This document shows, piece after piece, positions 26,480-35,027 of a stretch of 64,000 nt of DNA. Position numbers and translations under genes: made by a program. Numbering within the stretch: the stretch's first letter is position 1; the number at the start of each line of letters is the position of its first letter. Location: NCBI GenBank assembly GCA_024123955.1, contig CP099652.1:1798001-1862000 (forward strand), written 5' to 3'. Source of the DNA: Oxalobacteraceae bacterium OTU3CINTB1 (GTDB lineage: Bacteria > Pseudomonadota > Gammaproteobacteria > Burkholderiales > Burkholderiaceae_D). The notes under the pieces are model-generated. The model worked only from the letters and a program-made list of their open reading frames with translations, was not told the origin of the DNA and did not search any database.

Positions 26480-29350
26480 TTAAGCGAACTTGCGTTTTTC
26501 GCCCGCACCAAACAGATTGCTGTGGCAACGGCCGCAGAGCGTCGGATGGTCCGCGTGCGCGCCGACGTCGGCGCGGTAGTGCCAGCAGCGTTCGCACTTC
26601 TCGGCCGTGGAGGCGGCCACTTCGACCGCTTCATCGGCTTCGGCTGCCACTTCGACGGCTTGCGCCAACGACGTGATGAAGACGAATTTGAGGTCGTCCT
26701 CCAGGCTGGCCAGCAGCTTGTACTTGTCGCCGGCGGCCTTGATGGTCAGCTCCGCCTGCAGCGACGAGCCGATCGCGCCCGAGGTGCGCAGGTCTTCGAG
26801 CTGCTTGGTCACGTCGGTGCGCACCGCGCGCAGGGTGTTGTACTTGGCCAGCAGCGCGTCGGCGTCGGCCGGTGCCGGCAGCTGCCACCAGGTTTGCGTG
26901 AAGATGGTTTCGTCGCTGGCCTTGAACGCTTCCTCGCCGGCGAAAATGGCCCATGCCTCTTCGGCGGTGAACGACAGCGCCGGCGCCATCACGCGCAGCA
27001 GGCTTTGCGTGATGTGCCACAGCGCCGTCTGCGCCGAGCGGCGCGCGTGCGAGCCGACGGCCGACGTGTACAGGCGGTCCTTGAGGATGTCGAGGTAGAA
27101 GCCGCCCAGGTCCTCGGAGCAGTAGTTCTGCAGCTTGGAGTAAACCGGCTGGAACTCGTACTGTTCGTAGTGGGCTTCCATCTCCTTTTGCAGCGCGGCC
27201 ATGTTGGCGATCGCGTAGCGGTCGATTTCCAGCAGCTCGGCCACCGGCACGGCGTCGCGCGCGTGGTCGAAGTCCGAGATGTTCGCCAGCAGGAAGCGCA
27301 GCGTGTTGCGGATGCGGCGATAGGCTTCGGTCACGCGCTTGAGGATCTCGTCGGAGATCGACAGCTCGCCGGTGTAGTCGGTCGAGGCGATCCACAGGCG
27401 CAGGATGTCGGCGCCGAGCGTGTCGGAGATTTTCTGCGGCGCCAGCGTGTTCCCCAGCGACTTGGACATTTTCTTGCCCTCGCCGTCGACGGTGAAGCCG
27501 TGCGTCAAGAGGGCTTTGTACGGCGGCGCCCCGTTCAGCATCGACGATGTCAGCAGCGACGAGTGGAACCAGCCGCGGTGCTGGTCCGAACCTTCCAGAT
27601 ACAGGTCGGCGGGGAAGGCCGACTGCTCCTTGTGCGAGCCGCGCAGCACGGTCTGGTGGGTGGTGCCGGAATCGAACCAGACGTCGAGCGTGTCCTTGTT
27701 CTTGGCGTAGGCGGCCGCTTCGTCGCCGATCAGGTCTTTCAGGTCGAGCGCCAGCCAGGCGTCGATGCCGCCTTTTTCTATCAGCTGCGCCACTTGTTCG
27801 AGCAGCTCGGGCGTGCGCGGATGCAGCGCGCCGGTTTCCTTGTGCACCACGAAGGCCATCGGCACGCCCCACTGGCGTTGGCGCGACAGGGTCCAGTCGG
27901 GACGGTTGGCGATCATGCCGTGCAGGCGCGCCTGGCCCCAGTCCGGGAAGAACTTGGTCTCGGCGATGCCTTTGAGCGCGGTTTCGCGCAGCGAGGCGCC
28001 GCCGTCGTTCGGCTTGATGTCCATGCCGGCGAACCATTGCGAGGTGGCGCGGTAGATGATGGGCGACTTGTGGCGCCAGCAGTGCATGTAGCTGTGGTCG
28101 AACATCTTGACCTCGAACAGCGCGCCGGCCTCGCGCAGCGCGTTGCAGATCGGCTTGGACGCTTCCCAGATGGTCATGCCGCCGAACAGTGGCAGGGTCG
28201 AGACGAATTTACCGTCGCCCATGACCGGCGTCAGGATCTGGTCGTCCTTCATGCCGTGCGCCTTGCAGGAAATGAAGTCGTCCAGGCCATAAGCGGGCGC
28301 GGAATGGACCACGCCGGTGCCGCTCTCGGTGGTCACATAGTCGGCCAAATACATCGGCGAGAGGCGGTTGTAGAAGGTGTCGGCCCCGTGCAGCGGATGC
28401 AGGAAGCTGATGCCGGCCAGGTCCTCGCCCTTGCAGGTGGCGATGGTGACGCCTTCGAGCTTGAAGCGCGCCAGCGACGATTCGACCAGGTCCTGCGCCA
28501 GGATCAGCAGCAGCGGCTGGCCGTCGCGCGCGGTTTGCACCAGCGCGTAGGTGACCTCCGGATTGACGTTGAGCGCCTGGTTGGACGGGATGGTCCACGG
28601 CGTGGTGGTCCAGATGACGATATAGCCTTCGTGGGTGGGCAGCTGGACCAGGTCAAAGGCGCTGGCGAGCTTGTCGAACTCGGCGAACTTGAAGCCGACA
28701 TCGATGGCCGGGTCGCGCTTGTCCTGGTATTCCACCTCGGCCTCGGCCAGGGCGGACTGGCAATCGAAGCACCAGTTGACCGGCTTCAGGCCGCGGTAGA
28801 CGTAGCCCTTGTCGAGCATCTTGCCGAGGGCGCGCAGTTCGTCGGCCTCGTTCGAGAAGTTCATCGTCAGGTAGGGATTGTTCCACTCACCCAATACGCC
28901 CAGGCGGATGAAGTCCTTGCGCTGGCGGTCGACCTGTTCCAGCGCGTAGGCGCGGGCCTTGGTCAGCACATCGGCGGTCGGCAGGTTTTTGCCGTACAGT
29001 TTTTCGATCTGGATTTCGATCGGCATGCCGTGGCAATCCCAGCCCGGCACGTAGGGCGCGTCGAAACCGGCCAGCGAGCGCGATTTGACCACCATGTCCT
29101 TGAGGATCTTGTTGACGGCGTGGCCGAGGTGGATGTCGCCGTTGGCGTACGGCGGACCATCATGCAGGATGAATTTCGGACGGCCGGCGGCGGCCTTGCG
29201 CACGCGCTCGTAGATCTTCTTATCCTGCCATTGCTGCACCCAGCCCGGTTCGCGCTTGGCCATGTCGCCGCGCATCGGGAACGGGGTTTCGGTCATGTTG
29301 ACCGGGTATTTGCTTTCAGGCTTCTTCGGGGCTTTGCTTTTATCGGACAT
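26480..29350 (-). CDS. ileS: Isoleucyl-tRNA synthetase
   Basis: Charges tRNA-Ile with isoleucine. It has 956 residues, the length usual for bacterial type 1 enzymes. The class I signature motifs are HLGH (in [14 protein letters not shown]) and KMSKS (in [10 protein letters not shown]). The editing domain lies between them. The C-terminal zinc site has CERCWHY and CGRC. The order ribF-ileS-lspA is strongly conserved in proteobacteria. Confidence 0.98.
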   Translation of the reverse strand: MSDKSKAPKKPESKYPVNMTETPFPMRGDMAKREPGWVQQWQDKKIYERVRKAAAGRPKFILHDGPPYANGDIHLGHAVNKILKDMVVKSRSLAGFDAPYVPGWDCHGMPIEIQIEKLYGKNLPTADVLTKARAYALEQVDRQRKDFIRLGVLGEWNNPYLTMNFSNEADELRALGKMLDKGYVYRGLKPVNWCFDCQSALAEAEVEYQDKRDPAIDVGFKFAEFDKLASAFDLVQLPTHEGYIVIWTTTPWTIPSNQALNVNPEVTYALVQTARDGQPLLLILAQDLVESSLARFKLEGVTIATCKGEDLAGISFLHPLHGADTFYNRLSPMYLADYVTTESGTGVVHSAPAYGLDDFISCKAHGMKDDQILTPVMGDGKFVSTLPLFGGMTIWEASKPICNALREAGALFEVKMFDHSYMHCWRHKSPIIYRATSQWFAGMDIKPNDGGASLRETALKGIAETKFFPDWGQARLHGMIANRPDWTLSRQRQWGVPMAFVVHKETGALHPRTPELLEQVAQLIEKGGIDAWLALDLKDLIGDEAAAYAKNKDTLDVWFDSGTTHQTVLRGSHKEQSAFPADLYLEGSDQHRGWFHSSLLTSSMLNGAPPYKALLTHGFTVDGEGKKMSKSLGNTLAPQKISDTLGADILRLWIASTDYTGELSISDEILKRVTEAYRRIRNTLRFLLANISDFDHARDAVPVAELLEIDRYAIANMAALQKEMEAHYEQYEFQPVYSKLQNYCSEDLGGFYLDILKDRLYTSAVGSHARRSAQTALWHITQSLLRVMAPALSFTAEEAWAIFAGEEAFKASDETIFTQTWWQLPAPADADALLAKYNTLRAVRTDVTKQLEDLRTSGAIGSSLQAELTIKAAGDKYKLLASLEDDLKFVFITSLAQAVEVAAEADEAVEVAASTAEKCERCWHYRADVGAHADHPTLCGRCHSNLFGAGEKRKFA

Positions 29351-29413
29351 GTTTTTTCTTCAGTGATGTATGCGGGAATTCTGTGTAGCCGGCGCGCGTA
29401 GCTGGTCGCGCGT

Positions 29414-30430
29414 TCAAATTCGGTCGGTGGCGTTGGTCGCGCTAATGAGGCCGCCCGTGGCGGCGGCCGTGGCGCCGGTCCTGGTACCGTCGCGCTGCGC
29501 GAAGTACGCGCGGGCGATGTCGGCGTCGCGGTGGATGGCGGCGGTCAGGGTCGGCAGGTCGACGTATTTTTCCTCGTCGCGGATCTTTTGCAGGAATTCG
29601 ACGCGCACCTGCTTGCCGTAGCAGCCCTGGTTGAAGTCGAACACGTGCACTTCCAGCAATACGCGGCCGCTGTCGTCGACGGTCGGGCGCACGCCCAGGC
29701 TGGCGACGGCGGCCAGCGGGTGCTCGGCCAGGCCGTGCACCTGGACGATGAAGATGCCCGACAGCGCGGGCCGGTGCGGCACGCGCAGGTTCAGCGTGGG
29801 GAAGCCCAGGGTGCGGCCCAATTTCTGGCCGTGGATGACGTGGCCGGAGATGGCGTACGGATGGCCCAGCAGCGCCTCTGCGTGGCCGAAGTCGCCTTCT
29901 GCGAGCGCCGCGCGCACGGCCGACGACGAGATGCGCGTGGTGCCGTTCATCACCGTCGGCAGGGTCTCGACATGGAAACCGTATTGCTTACCCGCCTCCA
30001 GCAGCATTTGCACGTTGCCGGCGCGGCGCGCGCCGTAACAAAAGTCGTCGCCGACCATCAGCCATTTGACGTGCAAGCCCTCGACCAGCACCTTTTCGGT
30101 GAATTCCTCCGGCGTGAGGGCGGCGAACGGCGCCGAGAAGTGCTCGACGATGACGCGGTCGATGCCGTTGTCGGACAGCGATTGCAGCTTGTCGCGCAGG
30201 TTGGCGATGCGCGGCGGCGCCTTGGACGGATCGCCGGCCTTGTTGGCGAAAAATTCGCGCGGATGCGGTTCGAAGGTCATCACCGCCGCTTCCAGGCCGA
30301 GGCCGGTGGCGGCGGCGCGCACGCGGGCCAGCAATGCCTGGTGGCCGAGGTGGACACCGTCAAAGTTGCCGATCGTAAGCGCGCACGGCGCGCGCGCCGC
30401 TGCGTTGGGGAGACCTCGAAATACCTTCAT
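29414..30430 (-). CDS. ribF: Bifunctional riboflavin kinase/FAD synthetase
   Basis: Makes FMN and then FAD from riboflavin. Residues about 1-180 form the FAD synthetase domain, with the nucleotidyl-transfer motif TIGNFDGVHLGHQALL. The riboflavin kinase domain follows (GRTLGFPTLNLRVPHRPALSG in two parts: LGFPTLNL and PALSGIFIV). It has 338 residues, slightly longer than E. coli RibF (313), because of a low-complexity tail. It heads the operon that continues to dut. Confidence 0.96.
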   Translation of the reverse strand: MKVFRGLPNAAARAPCALTIGNFDGVHLGHQALLARVRAAATGLGLEAAVMTFEPHPREFFANKAGDPSKAPPRIANLRDKLQSLSDNGIDRVIVEHFSAPFAALTPEEFTEKVLVEGLHVKWLMVGDDFCYGARRAGNVQMLLEAGKQYGFHVETLPTVMNGTTRISSSAVRAALAEGDFGHAEALLGHPYAISGHVIHGQKLGRTLGFPTLNLRVPHRPALSGIFIVQVHGLAEHPLAAVASLGVRPTVDDSGRVLLEVHVFDFNQGCYGKQVRVEFLQKIRDEEKYVDLPTLTAAIHRDADIARAYFAQRDGTRTGATAAATGGLISATNATDRI

Positions 30431-30552
30431 GGGAATCTGGGGAAACTGTCGCTAAATGGAGGATTATACGGTTTGTTTCGGGGATGCACATCCGCAAAGG
30501 GTATGGGCGGGGCGGGAAGGAGGCTTTTTGCCCGATTTTGGGCCATTGAAAT

Positions 30553-30589
30553 GGAAAAAAGCGCCGCCTGCCGGAGCAGACAGCGCTTT
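30553..30589 (-). terminator. Terminator of the tonB-exbB-exbD operon
   Basis: On the minus strand AAAGCGCTGTCTGC pairs with GCAGGCGGCGCTTT (14 bp with two wobble pairs) around loop TCCG, then T residues. It starts about 20 bases after the TPR gene stop. Confidence 0.88.
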
Positions 30590-30610
30590 CAGGAACCCAA
30601 CGCAGCCGGA

Positions 30611-31834
30611 TTACGCGGCTTTGTTCAGGCCCAGGGTCCAGTAGCGGGCCAGGTCGGCGGTGCCGTCCGTGCCTTTGACCGATTTCAGCGTCGCCACGGC
30701 GGCCGATTTCTTGCCGGCGACCGATTGCGCGATACCGTAGTGCAGCTTGATCGCTTCCGGATTGCGGCCGGTGCCCAACTTGACGGCTTGGTCCATCAGC
30801 GCCAGGCCCTTGTCGGCCTTGCCGGCGGAAACCAGCGCGTAGCCCATGTTGGCCAGCGCGTCGGCGTCCTTGTTCTTGACGGCTTCGGCTTCTTCGGCGG
30901 CTTGCTTGGCGTCGAAGTCGGCCTGGGTCTTGGCGGCCAGGTCTTTCAGACGCTGGTGGCGGGCGGCGTCGGAACCGGTGCCCAGCGCGCCTTTTTTGTA
31001 GCCTTCGTTGATGATCTTGATCGCTTCGGCAGGGTTACCCGCTTGCAGCGCCAATTGGCTCATTTCCATGTATTCCGACGGCTTGGTCAGCAGGCCGTTG
31101 GCCAGGCGCAGGCGCAGCACGTCCAGCGACAGGGTCGGCGAGAAGCCAGGCTTGGCTTGCACGCGTTGCAGCAGGTCGGCCCAGGTCTGTGGCTTCGGAT
31201 AGCTGGCGGCCATGCGTTCCAGGGTCTGCACGTAGCCGGCCTTGTCGTTTTGCTTGAGCTGGATGTTGGCCAGCATGCCCAGCTGGGCTTCGTTCAGGTT
31301 CTTGCTCGCTTGCAGTTCCTTGGCGGCCTCGGGGTACTTGCCGCTGATGTAGTAGGTCTGGATCAGCAGTTCGTGCATGGCGCCGTCGTTCGGATTGTCC
31401 TTGAGCGCGCGCTGGATCCAGGTGATCGCTTTCGGATAGTCCTTGATGCGGTAGTAGATACCGGCCAGGGCCTGGGTGAATTTCGGTTGTTCGGCGGCCG
31501 ACAGCTTGCCCGAGTTGATCACGCTCTCAAAGGCGCGCGCGGCGGTGTCGTAGTCGCCGGCGGAGGCGGCGGCCGAGGCGCGGGTGCGTTCGATCAGATA
31601 GGTTTCGTTGGCGCTCTTGTTGCCGACGGAGTCGGTTTCCTTCAGTTTTGCTACTGCTTCTTTGTTCTTTCCTGCCGCAGCCAGTTTCTGTGCTTCCTGC
31701 AATGGTTTGCCGATTTCAGCGCGCACCGCTTCGGCAGCGTAGGCGACCGACGAAAAACCTGCAATAGGAGCTGCTGCTGTAAAACCAATAGCGGCCATTA
31801 CCAGGCCGAGATGAGCGAGACGAAACTTGGTCAT
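30611..31834 (-). CDS. Periplasmic TPR-repeat protein
   Basis: A predicted exported protein of about 407 residues. The start chosen here gives a clean signal peptide (MTKFRLAHLGLVMAAIGFTA) cut near AYAAE. The mature part is helical with TPR-like repeats (ALAGIYYRIKDYPKAITWIQRAL, ALVSAGKADKGLALMDQAVKL in the last third). It is the last gene of the TonB operon, 72 bases after the second exbD. A periplasmic partner for TonB-driven transport is a fair guess but is not shown. Confidence 0.82.
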   Translation of the reverse strand: MTKFRLAHLGLVMAAIGFTAAAPIAGFSSVAYAAEAVRAEIGKPLQEAQKLAAAGKNKEAVAKLKETDSVGNKSANETYLIERTRASAAASAGDYDTAARAFESVINSGKLSAAEQPKFTQALAGIYYRIKDYPKAITWIQRALKDNPNDGAMHELLIQTYYISGKYPEAAKELQASKNLNEAQLGMLANIQLKQNDKAGYVQTLERMAASYPKPQTWADLLQRVQAKPGFSPTLSLDVLRLRLANGLLTKPSEYMEMSQLALQAGNPAEAIKIINEGYKKGALGTGSDAARHQRLKDLAAKTQADFDAKQAAEEAEAVKNKDADALANMGYALVSAGKADKGLALMDQAVKLGTGRNPEAIKLHYGIAQSVAGKKSAAVATLKSVKGTDGTADLARYWTLGLNKAA

Positions 31835-31906
31835 GGGTAAGTTTTCTTTCTTCAAAATGCGAAATAGGCAGGAATGGTCCTGCCTATCGTTGAACATAGA
31901 ACAAAT

Positions 31907-32338
31907 TTATTGGAACTGTTCGTTACCGACCAGGCCAATTTTAGTGACGCCGAGACGTTGGGCTGCAGCCATGACACCGGCGACGGCCTTGTACTCGACC
32001 AGCTTGTTCGGACGCAGATGCACTTCCGGCTGATCGGCCTGGGCCGCGACCTCGGTCAGTTTCGCTTCGAGGGAGGCGCGGTCGGGAACGACGTTGTTAT
32101 CCCACAGAATCGTACCGTCGAAGTCAACGTCGATCGTGATGACCACTGGGTCCTTGGTCGGTGGCGGCGGGGTGCCGACCGGCATGTTCAAGTTGACCGA
32201 GTGGTTGGCCTTCGGAATCGTAATGATCATCATGATAATGAGCACCAACATCACGTCGATGAGGGGCGTCATATTCATTTCCATCATTGGTTCCGGATCC
32301 GCGCCGGCGGACGCTGGAGAGCCGACATTCATACTCAT
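31907..32338 (-). CDS. exbD: ExbD/TolR family protein, copy 2
   Basis: A 143-residue proton-channel subunit of the TonB complex. One membrane helix near residue 25 carries the essential Asp (TPLIDVMLVLIIMMI). The periplasmic C-terminal domain follows. A second exbD gene lies just upstream. Two exbD genes in one TonB operon are known in Xanthomonas and relatives. Confidence 0.93.
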   Translation of the reverse strand: MSMNVGSPASAGADPEPMMEMNMTPLIDVMLVLIIMMIITIPKANHSVNLNMPVGTPPPPTKDPVVITIDVDFDGTILWDNNVVPDRASLEAKLTEVAAQADQPEVHLRPNKLVEYKAVAGVMAAAQRLGVTKIGLVGNEQFQ

Positions 32339-32395
32339 GATGTTTCCTTTTAAGAAGGGCAGGCCGTGTTCCGGCCTGCGGTGCGCTAACGGGGA

Positions 32396-32824
32396 TTAAC
32401 CCTTATCAGGCGGTTCGGTGATGAAGCCGACCTTCTGGATACCAGCGCGCTGGGTCGTGAAAATAACGCGGCCGATCGATTCGTAGCGTGTTTCTTGGTC
32501 GCCACGAACGTGTACTTCCGGCTGCGGCAATTTCACCGCTTCCACCTTCAGATTGTCGAACAGCTCATTGGCGTCGCGCATCTTCTTCTGGTTCCAGTAG
32601 ATGTCGCCATCCTTGCTCACAACGATGTTGACATCTTCCGGCTTAGTCTGAATGACCTGGTTGGTTTCTTCTGGCAGCTTGATCTTGATCAGCTTCAGAA
32701 CAACCGGGCTCGTGATCAGGAAGATAATCAGCAGAACCAACATGATGTCCACGAGGGGCGTCGTGTTGATTTCCGACATGACTTGATCTTCGTCTCCGCT
32801 ATCGGAGCCTACGGACATCGACAT
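32396..32824 (-). CDS. exbD: ExbD/TolR family protein, copy 1
   Basis: A 142-residue ExbD with the same layout as its neighbour: the conserved Asp in TPLVDIMLVLLIIFLIT, then a periplasmic domain. It starts 6 bases after exbB. The first 30 residues are acidic (SDSGDEDQVMSEINTTP). Copies 1 and 2 have diverged widely outside the helix, so they probably do not replace each other. Confidence 0.93.
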   Translation of the reverse strand: MSMSVGSDSGDEDQVMSEINTTPLVDIMLVLLIIFLITSPVVLKLIKIKLPEETNQVIQTKPEDVNIVVSKDGDIYWNQKKMRDANELFDNLKVEAVKLPQPEVHVRGDQETRYESIGRVIFTTQRAGIQKVGFITEPPDKG

Positions 32825-32830
32825 GATTAA

Positions 32831-33760
32831 TTATCCAATCTTTTTAGCGCCAGCCAGACGGCCGGCTTCGCTGGTGGACATGGCGCCCGAGATCAGTACC
32901 GAGTGTACGTCGGCCGAGAACGAACGGACATCTTCCATCGCAGCTTTGTTACGACGCACCAGCCAGTTGTAACCCAGAACGGCTGGAACGGCGACGAACA
33001 GACCGAAGGCGGTCATGATCAGCGCTTCACCGACCGGACCTGCAACCTTGTCGATCGATGCGTTACCCGACATGCCGATGGCGATCAGCGCATTGTAAAT
33101 ACCCCAAACGGTACCGAACAGACCGATGAACGGCGAGGTCGAACCAACGGTTGCCAGGAACGACAGGCCGTCTTGCAGACGCGATTGCACTTTGTCGACA
33201 GCGCGCTGGATCGACATCGTCACCCAGGTCGACAGGTCGATTTGTTCCAGCAGGGCGCCGTCGTGGTGCACGGTGGCCTTGGTGCCGGTCTCGGCGATGA
33301 AGCGGAATGGCGAGCCTTCTTTCAGGGCAGCCGAACCAGCAGCGATCGACGATGCTTTCCAGAATTTAGCCGAGGTTTCTTTCGACTGTTTGAAGATCTT
33401 GGCCTGGTCGATCAGCTTGGTGATGATGATGTACCACGAACCCATCGACATGATCGACAGGATGATCAGGGTGCCGCGCGAAACGAAACCTGCATCCCAC
33501 ACTGCCTTGAAGCCGTATGGATTTTCCACTTCTTCATGGCCGCCGGCGGCTTTTGCTGGAGCTGCGTCTGCTGCTGGCGCAGCAGCGGCATCGGCTGCCG
33601 GTGCTGGTGCTGCTGCCGCATCCGCTGGAGCGGCTGCTGGAGCCGAAGCTGCCGAGGCTGGCGCGTCAGCGAAAGCTGGGGCGCTTACCAGGGCGGTGGC
33701 TGCGGTCACGGAAAACAGCACAGCGGCCAGTACAGCGGACAAACGGGTATTCTTAAACAT
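32831..33760 (-). CDS. exbB: ExbB/MotA/TolQ family proton-channel protein with N-terminal extension
   Basis: A 309-residue ExbB, longer than the E. coli protein (244). The first 35 residues resemble a signal peptide (AVLFSVTAATALVSAPAFA). Residues about 35-75 are almost only Ala, Pro and Asp. The family core has three helices, with the signature STSPFIGLFGTVWGIYNAL near residue 215 and ALIMTAFGLFVAVPAV. It forms the proton channel with ExbD that drives TonB. Confidence 0.93.
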   Translation of the reverse strand: MFKNTRLSAVLAAVLFSVTAATALVSAPAFADAPASAASAPAAAPADAAAAPAPAADAAAAPAADAAPAKAAGGHEEVENPYGFKAVWDAGFVSRGTLIILSIMSMGSWYIIITKLIDQAKIFKQSKETSAKFWKASSIAAGSAALKEGSPFRFIAETGTKATVHHDGALLEQIDLSTWVTMSIQRAVDKVQSRLQDGLSFLATVGSTSPFIGLFGTVWGIYNALIAIGMSGNASIDKVAGPVGEALIMTAFGLFVAVPAVLGYNWLVRRNKAAMEDVRSFSADVHSVLISGAMSTSEAGRLAGAKKIG

Positions 33761-33846
33761 GCTTCCTCCAAATTGATAAAATAATCAGATCGCTGAATGT
33801 ATGACAACGAAACTTACTAAGTGAGACGTCACAGCTGTCTCGGTTT

Positions 33847-34509
33847 TTACTCCAGCGTCCAGACGTATTGCATCTGCATCCACGCTTCCGTCGGTTTCCC
33901 GTCGGTCAGACCCGGTTTGAAACGGCATTTGCTGATGCCGTTGACCGCAGCCTTGTCCAGATCCCTAAAGCCACTCGACTTGACGACTTTGGAGTCGGCA
34001 ACGCGGCCATCGGCAGCAATCAGGAACGACAACGTCACCGTTCCCGTTTCTTCGTTACGCAGCGACGACTTCGGCCATTCCGGCTTGGCGCAAGTGCTGA
34101 AGTCGGCGACCGCGGCAACGTTGACAGCCTTGGCCGGACCAGGGGTTGGCGGCGCTGTTGGTGCTGGCGGCGCTTTCTGGATCTCGGTCGTTGGCGGCTT
34201 CACGTTGGTCGCGTTGGCGATCACGTTCTGCTGCGGCGGCGGCTGCTGCACGTTCACCTCGACTGGCGGGATGAATGGTGGCGGGGGAGCCTTCATCTCT
34301 GGCGGAGGTGGCGGTGGTGGGAGTTCCTTGGGTGGAGGAGGTGCTACTTCCTCGATGATCTTTGTCTCCACTGGGGCGACCATCTTTGCCACCAGGCGGG
34401 TTCCCAGGCCCGTTATGATTCCATAAGCAACCAGGACGTGCAACAAAACGACAATGGTAATGCCTGTAAAGTTCTTCCCGGTGCTTTTCTCGTTGTGCGT
34501 GAAATTCAT
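33847..34509 (-). CDS. tonB: TonB family energy transducer
   Basis: A 220-residue periplasm-spanning protein that carries the proton-motive force to outer-membrane receptors. One N-terminal helix (ITIVVLLHVLVAYGIITGL) has the His-containing face typical of TonB. A Pro-rich spacer covers about residues 45-130 (PPPPKELPPPPPPPEMKAPP). The C-terminal domain (residues 140-220) ends AWMQMQYVWTLE. It is the first gene of tonB-exbB-exbD-exbD-TPR. Confidence 0.95.
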   Translation of the reverse strand: MNFTHNEKSTGKNFTGITIVVLLHVLVAYGIITGLGTRLVAKMVAPVETKIIEEVAPPPPKELPPPPPPPEMKAPPPPFIPPVEVNVQQPPPQQNVIANATNVKPPTTEIQKAPPAPTAPPTPGPAKAVNVAAVADFSTCAKPEWPKSSLRNEETGTVTLSFLIAADGRVADSKVVKSSGFRDLDKAAVNGISKCRFKPGLTDGKPTEAWMQMQYVWTLE

Positions 34510-34598
34510 GCCTGCTTTCTCCAATACCAACTCTTTTTGTTGCTACTAAACCCCAAAATGGCGACATAAAACAACAGCCGCATCCGGGACGTCGGCGA

Positions 34599-34604
34599 AT
34601 TATA
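34599..34604 (-). promoter_or_regulatory. Candidate -10 element of the tonB operon
   Basis: A perfect TATAAT on the minus strand lies about 90 bases before the tonB start. No good -35 element is seen at the right distance, which fits an activator-dependent promoter. Confidence 0.45.
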
Positions 34605-34658
34605 CATACGAATTCTTGATTTTACATAGAATTTTCATCCCTAAAACCGGTTAAATTT

Positions 34659-34689
34659 CATAGGGTTTTCCTATGTGATAGCGCTCACT
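34659..34689. promoter_or_regulatory. Two adjacent operator-like palindromes upstream of tonB
   Basis: A perfect inverted repeat CATAGG-N5-CCTATG overlaps by two bases a second near-palindrome, TGTGATAGCGCTCACT. The latter fits the CRP-type pattern TGTGA-N6-TCAC and also resembles GC-centred LacI-family operators. Its centre lies about 90 bases upstream of the start expected from the TATAAT element. No Fur box is evident. The binding protein is unknown. Confidence 0.45.
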
Positions 34690-34777
34690 TTGCACCAAAT
34701 TGGTTCGCCGGGCAAGCGTGCACGGCGCAGAAATGGGGCATGGCGGGCTACCACGTTACTTAGTTTTCCCTTAAGCC

Positions 34778-34838
34778 CATTCACGGAATATTATCAGCGT
34801 AATTTTACTACCAACAGTTGATAATTTGGCCGTGAATG
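34778..34838. repeat. Long interrupted palindrome in the spoVR-tonB interval
   Basis: The outer arms CATTCACGG / CCGTGAATG and the inner arms ATTATCA / TGATAAT are nested around a 22-base centre, so 32 bases form matching arms. The rest of this 518-base interval shows no gene. Confidence 0.6.
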
Positions 34839-34922
34839 TTTCGTTCATGAAATTATTGCGGGAGGTAATTTATCAAAAAGCGCGAAAACCTGTTGACTTC
34901 CCGCCCGCGTCATGCATTCACC

Positions 34923-34959
34923 AAAAAAAACCGGGGCCAGAGCACCGCCCCTGACCCCG
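34923..34959 (-). terminator. Terminator of the prkA-yeaH-spoVR operon
   Basis: On the minus strand CGGGGTCAG pairs with CTGGCCCCG (9 bp, one wobble) around a 10-base loop, followed by GTTTTTTTT. It lies about 70 bases after the spoVR stop. The stem contains GGGGTCAG, so it may derive from an element like those near 11.8 and 54.8 kb. Confidence 0.75.
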
Positions 34960-35027
34960 ACGTAGACCTTGCAAGAGCCGTGCCTGACACCGCACCGCCG
35001 CCCGCGAGAGCACTATATATATGTTGG

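Noticed and set aside
26522..29401. Open frame of about 960 codons opposite ileS
   Set aside because: It lies wholly antisense to a certain gene and has composition expected of a high-GC third-position shadow.
34960..35027. Possible third inverted-repeat element after spoVR (GGTGTCAGGCACGG on the minus strand)
   Set aside because: Only fragments resemble elements A and B, and no matching second arm is present; kept only as a note with the terminator.
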